From Marinilabiliales bacterium (lineage in GTDB: Bacteria; Bacteroidota; Bacteroidia; Bacteroidales; ML635J-15), in assembly GCA_002869385.1 (NCBI GenBank), contig PKTB01000024.1, forward strand, positions 1-64,000: a stretch of 64,000 bases of DNA. Reading direction: 5' to 3'. The notes under the pieces are model-generated. The model was not told where the DNA came from. It made no database searches and was given only the letters and a program-made list of their open reading frames with translations. The position numbers were made by a program, and so were the translations under genes. Positions 60,532-64,000 of this stretch are shown here, in pieces. Numbering within the stretch: position 1 is the first letter of the stretch; each line of letters opens with the position of its first letter.

Positions 60532-61078
60532 GCTTATTGCTTATATCGAGAGTATTGTATTGCTTACTCAGGAGGAGAAGGACCTTGTTTCAAATCTTGC
60601 AGAAATTGAAGTTTATAAAAAAAACGATTTTGTTTTAGAACATGGAAGTCGCTGTAATAAGATTTGGTTTGTGAAAAGTGGAATGCTAAGAAAGTTTCAC
60701 CTTTTTGAAGGTAAAGAAATCACAAGTTGGATACACATTGAGAATGACATAGTTACTTCCCTTTCTGCCTATGCCCAACAAACTGTTTCGGAGGAATATA
60801 TTCAAGCTTGTGAAGATTCAGAATTAATAAGTATAACAAGAAGTAATAGCGAAAAACTGGCAAAATACGATTCATTTAAAGAATTTAGCAATACTTTAAT
60901 GGAAAAGGAATTTGTAAATATTGATATTCATACTAAAATGCTTAACCAACTTGAGGCAAAAGGGAAATTCGAGTATTTATGTAAAATAGCTCCTGAGATT
61001 ATCAAAAGAGCCAAACTTGGATATATTGCCTCAATTCTGGGAATAACGCAGGAAACACTTAGCAGAGTGAGAAAATGA
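60524..61078 (+). CDS. Crp/Fnr-family cyclic-nucleotide-binding-like regulator
   Basis: This 184-residue protein is an N-terminal cNMP-binding beta-roll (FVLEHGSRCNKIWFVKSGMLRKF, ITSWIHIENDIVTSLSAY) followed by a helical region and a short C-terminal helix-turn-helix end (LGYIASILGITQETLSRVRK). The HTH ending SILGITQETLSRVR is the recognition helix usual for Bacteroidota Crp/Fnr regulators. The ligand is unknown. It overlaps the GNAT gene by eight bases, so it may respond to the same cue as the beta-lactamase and acetyltransferase; autoregulation is possible. Confidence 0.88.
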   Translation: MDKLIAYIESIVLLTQEEKDLVSNLAEIEVYKKNDFVLEHGSRCNKIWFVKSGMLRKFHLFEGKEITSWIHIENDIVTSLSAYAQQTVSEEYIQACEDSELISITRSNSEKLAKYDSFKEFSNTLMEKEFVNIDIHTKMLNQLEAKGKFEYLCKIAPEIIKRAKLGYIASILGITQETLSRVRK

Positions 61079-61177
61079 TTTTTTGATGTATGTCAAAAAT
61101 ATTCTGATTTTTTCAATTTAAATTTGTGAGAAAAAAGCACATGACAAAAAATTAAGTACTGAGAAATACACACACTT

Positions 61178-61531
61178 ATGGAATTTATTGAACATAAAAC
61201 TAAAAACGGACTCGTTGTAGAGGTAAAAACAGATTTAGTTTTAAAAGAACTTCAGGATTTTATTGATATTCTTGGCAATGCGTATTATTTAGGAGCAAAT
61301 GGTATTGTCGTACAGTCTCAAGATCTTCATAATGACTTTTTTGAATTAAAAACAAAACTTGCAGGAGAGATTTTACAGAAATTCTCAAATTACAGACAAA
61401 AACTGGCGATAATCGGGAATTACGATAATATTGAAAGTAAAAGCTTAAATGATTTTATACGTGAAAGTAATAAGTTCGGTAATATACTATTCGTGAGTTG
61501 TTTAGAAGATGCATTTGTTTCTCTTCAATAA
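61178..61531 (+). CDS. DUF4180 family protein
   Basis: This 117-residue protein has the DUF4180 pattern: DLVLKELQDFIDILGNAYYLGANGIVVQS near the N-terminus and KLAIIGNYDNIESKSLNDFIRESNKFGNILFVSCLEDAF at the end. Function is unknown; it looks like a small STAS-like alpha/beta fold. A -7-like TAAATTTG lies at about 61119. Its stop overlaps the start of the next small gene by one base, so the two are coupled. Confidence 0.87.
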   Translation: MEFIEHKTKNGLVVEVKTDLVLKELQDFIDILGNAYYLGANGIVVQSQDLHNDFFELKTKLAGEILQKFSNYRQKLAIIGNYDNIESKSLNDFIRESNKFGNILFVSCLEDAFVSLQ

Positions 61532-61860
61532 TGAAACACTTAATCGGAAATACAGATTTTAAAGGTTTACTGGGGGAGCTTATTGATAAAGCTATATCCG
61601 GCAATTATTATTATGTTGATTATATTATGAAACATTTAACATGCGAATCTTATTTTGCAACAACGAGATTTGTTGATTTTGCTTTAAGTCTGGTTAGTGA
61701 TCAGAAAGGAATTGACAGAATTGAGTATTATCTTTTTAATGGAACACAGATACAGAGGAACTATGCATGTCTGTATTTAAATAGAAATACAATTTTTGAA
61801 CCTGTTTTAAAAGCTTTTGATTTGGGACTTATTGATGAGATCCAGGCATATTCGAGATAG
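61531..61860 (+). CDS. Hypothetical protein, translationally coupled to DUF4180
   Basis: This 109-residue helical protein starts at an ATG that overlaps the DUF4180 stop (TAATG). It reads like a HEAT-type helix-pair protein (GLLGELIDKAISGNYYYVDY, RIEYYLFNGTQIQRNYACLYL), as often seen for small Bacteroidota proteins, but no family was recognised. The pairing suggests joint function with the DUF4180 protein. An upstream TTG at 61498 in another gene's frame is unlikely. Confidence 0.7.
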   Translation: MKHLIGNTDFKGLLGELIDKAISGNYYYVDYIMKHLTCESYFATTRFVDFALSLVSDQKGIDRIEYYLFNGTQIQRNYACLYLNRNTIFEPVLKAFDLGLIDEIQAYSR

Positions 61861-61956
61861 GTATTAAATAAAATAATGATAGGTAATTATTAAAAAGATC
61901 TTAAAAGAATATAATAATAAATCTTTTTAAACAAATTTTACTTATTTTTGGAATAC

Positions 61957-62316
61957 ATGAAAAGATTTACCATAATATTGTTCTTCTTTATACTGACTTT
62001 AAGCCTGCCTGTCGGTAAGCTTTTTGATATTTTCTCATGGAATAGCATTATAATAAAAACTGAAATTACCTTAGATCGTAGAGTTCGTAGTAATAGAGGG
62101 ATATGTTATTATAAACTTTAACTTGGAAGAATTGTCAATAAGGCAGAGTCTGCAAAACAATACAGCATAGTTAAAAGAATATCACTTCTTCAGAGTATAA
62201 AATATGAATTAGACTTTCAGTATTTCCAATCAGTGTTTGCAAGTATCAAACCTCAAATAAAAGAGTTTTTATTTAATTTTAAACTATGTAAGGATAATTA
62301 TATAATTGCTGCTTAG
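61957..62316 (+). pseudogene. Small hypothetical secreted protein (one in-frame stop)
   Basis: The frame is 119 codons: a signal peptide (IILFFFILTLSLPVGKLF), then a basic region (EITLDRRVRSNRGICYYKL), then a TAA at codon 55 (62119-62121), then LGRIVNKAESAKQYSIVKRI and a helical end to a TAG at 62314-62316. The reading frame beyond the stop is clearly protein-like, with a genuine charge pattern, but homologues were not recognised, so this is the weakest of the interrupted cases. A -7-like TATTTTTG ends only six bases before the ATG. Confidence 0.5.
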
Positions 62317-62365
62317 CTTTTATGTAAAAGTATAATTACCTAAATATTAATTTAAAATTTAAGAA

Positions 62366-63043
62366 ATGAATAAAATAGTTTACAGGACAGGAATGCTGTC
62401 CTCAGTTTTATGTTTAATATCTTTTGTTGTATGGATTATTGCATTTGTAGGAATTACTGCAATATCTCCACTTTTTTTGTGTACAAATATGACAGATTAT
62501 ATTGATTTTGTAAACTCTTATAATCAGTTTTTTCAGTATCTGGCAAAGTCGTTTATGATAATATTTAGTCTTTCATTTATTATTCTTGCTTTTGTTTTTA
62601 ACGAAATAGTTGAAGTAGAAAGAAAACTTTTATCAAAACTTGCACTTGCTTTTGCAATAATGTTTGCAACATTATCATGTTTGCATTATTGGGTTCAAGT
62701 TACATCAGTCAGGTGGGCATTAGAAGAGGAAGTTTACGCAGGCCTTCAGCATTTTTTACAATCTTATCCACGTTCATTTTCTTCATCAGTAAATATGTTT
62801 GCATGGACAGTGCTTTTAGGACTTTCAAATTTGTTATTTTATATAGCTTTTAAACCGGAACGAAATTTTAAATCTGTAAAAATAGCATTACTTATTATTG
62901 CTTTTAGTTGTTTAATAGCAACTATCGGTTTTTTATTGCAAATAGACTTCATAACATTTTTGTGTATAAACATAGGACTTGGATTAGGTTTCTTTTGGTT
63001 AACAATCTCCTCAATCAGGTATTTTATAAAGATCAAAGTTTAG
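62366..63043 (+). CDS. Hypothetical six-helix membrane protein
   Basis: This 225-residue protein has about six hydrophobic helices (VLCLISFVVWIIAFVGI, SFMIIFSLSFIILAFVF, LALAFAIMFATLSCLHYW, and three more). An aromatic loop lies between helices 3 and 4 (WVQVTSVRWALEEEVY). It resembles DUF4386-like small membrane proteins in layout, but no family was assigned with confidence. A hairpin with T-rich tail follows its stop. Confidence 0.7.
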   Translation: MNKIVYRTGMLSSVLCLISFVVWIIAFVGITAISPLFLCTNMTDYIDFVNSYNQFFQYLAKSFMIIFSLSFIILAFVFNEIVEVERKLLSKLALAFAIMFATLSCLHYWVQVTSVRWALEEEVYAGLQHFLQSYPRSFSSSVNMFAWTVLLGLSNLLFYIAFKPERNFKSVKIALLIIAFSCLIATIGFLLQIDFITFLCINIGLGLGFFWLTISSIRYFIKIKV

Positions 63044-63052
63044 TTTTATTGT

Positions 63053-63091
63053 GGAGCAGTTTCATAGCTGCTCTACTTTTATTATTTTTAT
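63053..63091 (+). terminator. Intrinsic terminator after the membrane protein gene
   Basis: GGAGCAG (63053-63059) pairs with CTGCTCT (63068-63074), the end pair being G-T. It is followed by a T-rich stretch (CTTTTATTATTTTTAT) and lies ten bases after the stop. Confidence 0.65.
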
Positions 63092-63149
63092 AGATATCGT
63101 TTTAAACATTTGTCTAAAAATGTAGTTTAATGAGTAAGATAATAAAACT

Positions 63150-63908
63150 ATGCTAATACTAATTTCACCGGCAAAATCACTTGATTTTGACAAGCAAAAT
63201 ATCACAGAGATAAAAACAAGACCTGTTTATCATTCAGATGCAGCAAAATTGATTAAAACTTTAAAATCTCTTTCTGTTAATGAGATTCAGGATTTGATGA
63301 AGATAAGTTATGATCTGGCAAAATTAAACTACGATCGTTTCAAAAACTGGAAGTCCAGACCCAGTGATGAACAAACGAAACAAGCTTTACTTGCTTTTAC
63401 AGGAGAAGTTTTTCGTGGGCTTCAAGCCGACAGTATGAATGAAGAAGACTTAATGTATGCTCAGGATCATTTGAGGATATTATCGGGACTATATGGCGTA
63501 CTAAAACCACTTGATGCTATTCAAGCCTACAGGCTTGAAATGGGTACAAAACTTAATCACAATGAATTTGATAATTTATACAAATTCTGGTGATATAGAA
63601 TAACATTAAAAGTAAATTCAGCGCTTGATGAATCCAAAACGATTATAAATCTTGCATCTAATGAGTACTTTAAGTCAATAAATAAGAAGAAACTTAAAGC
63701 CAGAGTTATAACTCCTGAATTCAAAGAATATAAGAACGGAGTAATAAAAATGATAACAGTTTATGCAAAAAATGCAAGAGGGAAGATGACGAACTTTATC
63801 ATAAAGAATAGAGTTGAAACACCTGACGAACTCAAAGCATTTGATGCAAATGGATACGAATTTGATGCTAACTCATCAACTGATGATAAATGGGTTTTCG
63901 TTAGATAG
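63150..63908 (+). pseudogene. yaaA: YaaA (UPF0246) family peroxide stress/DNA-binding protein, one in-frame stop
   Basis: The full frame is 252 residues, near the usual 257. N-terminal MLILISPAKSLDF and LMKISYDLAKLNYDRF, and middle FRGLQAD and RILSGLYGVLKPLD, are all classic YaaA motifs. After a TGA at codon 148 (63591-63593) it continues YRITLKVNSALDESK, VINLASNEYFKS-like, and NFIIKNRVETPDELKAFDANGYEF to a TAG at 63906-63908. The family has FWG at the stop position, so GGA-to-TGA is the simplest account. YaaA reduces iron-driven oxidative damage in E. coli, with DNA-binding activity reported. Confidence 0.93.
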
Positions 63909-63933
63909 TTTATATTTAATAATATATTTTATT

Positions 63934-64000
63934 TTACAAATTTCCCTCTATAGATATTTTCGTTAGCAATAACCTCAATTATATAGCAGCCCTCTGATAA
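63934..64000 (-). CDS. C-terminal end of a T9SS type A cargo protein (partial)
   Basis: The minus strand frame ends ...LSEGCYIIEVIANENIYRGKFVK and a TAA at 63934-63936. This matches the last strands of T9SS type A sorting domains (G-YIIEV...G-KFVK). The start lies beyond the window. It converges with yaaA. Confidence 0.7.

Noticed and set aside
1687..63593. Reassigned stop codons (TGA as Gly, TAA as Glu)
   Set aside because: TAA, TAG and TGA all terminate many intact genes here (for example TGA at 30053, 34356 and 61078; TAA at 7508 and 22406), and GAA and GGA remain common. A code change would not leave most frames cleanly ended by the same codons.

Overview
The window looks like chromosome of an AT-rich member of the Bacteroidota, probably an anaerobic Bacteroidales or Marinilabiliales relative. 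The signs are type IX secretion (T9SS) sorting domains of both type A and type B, PorP/SprF outer-membrane proteins, a TPR-LytTR regulator, and Bacteroidota-style -7 promoter elements (TAnnTTTG). No rRNA, tRNA or CRISPR array was recognised.

Layout. 1-22.4 kb is a T9SS surface-adhesin region: three giant repetitive proteins ending in gliding/CHU_C type B sorting domains (1-6555, 9868-15870, 15910-19638), two PorP/SprF partners (6588-7508, 19650-20561) and an OmpA/PD40 protein (20583-22406) closed by a clear terminator. A TPR-LytTR regulator lies between the two blocks on the opposite strand. 22.6-38 kb is mixed: an M23/LysM peptidase, a SRAP protein, lipoproteins, a TRM11-like methyltransferase, a possible lipid-modifying trio (SnoaL-like, SDR, FAD oxidoreductase), a GH13 amylase, an epimerase and a beta-helix type A T9SS cargo. 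38.4-56.7 kb resembles the ygeW-ygeY-hyuA-ssnA-xdhD-ygfK set that E. coli and anaerobic clostridia carry for selenium/molybdenum-linked purine degradation. It holds YgeY, YgeW, a dihydropyrimidinase, SsnA, a Se-dependent xanthine-dehydrogenase-like enzyme, two PLP enzymes, YgfK, a MobA/MocA-type nucleotidyltransferase and an EamA transporter. A REP-associated tyrosine transposase (RAYT) and REP-like palindromes sit inside it. 56.8-64 kb holds a D-threonine-aldolase-like enzyme, CinA, a lipoprotein class D beta-lactamase with GNAT and Crp-family genes, small hypotheticals, YaaA and the tail of another T9SS cargo gene.

The strongest anomaly is 18 in-frame stop codons in ten otherwise intact reading frames, including conserved genes (ygfK, cinA, yaaA, dihydropyrimidinase). 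All are TAA or TGA, none TAG. None of these ten frames needs a frameshift to be read through. Where the expected residue is clear, most fit a single G-to-T change (GAA to TAA, GGA to TGA). The pattern fits either real, recent G:C to T:A mutation or a sequence-quality artefact. It does not fit a new genetic code, because TAA and TGA also end many intact genes here.

Functionally, the window pairs a surface-adhesion/gliding-type secretion locus with what looks like an anaerobic purine or ureide fermentation locus, an unusual combination for this phylum.
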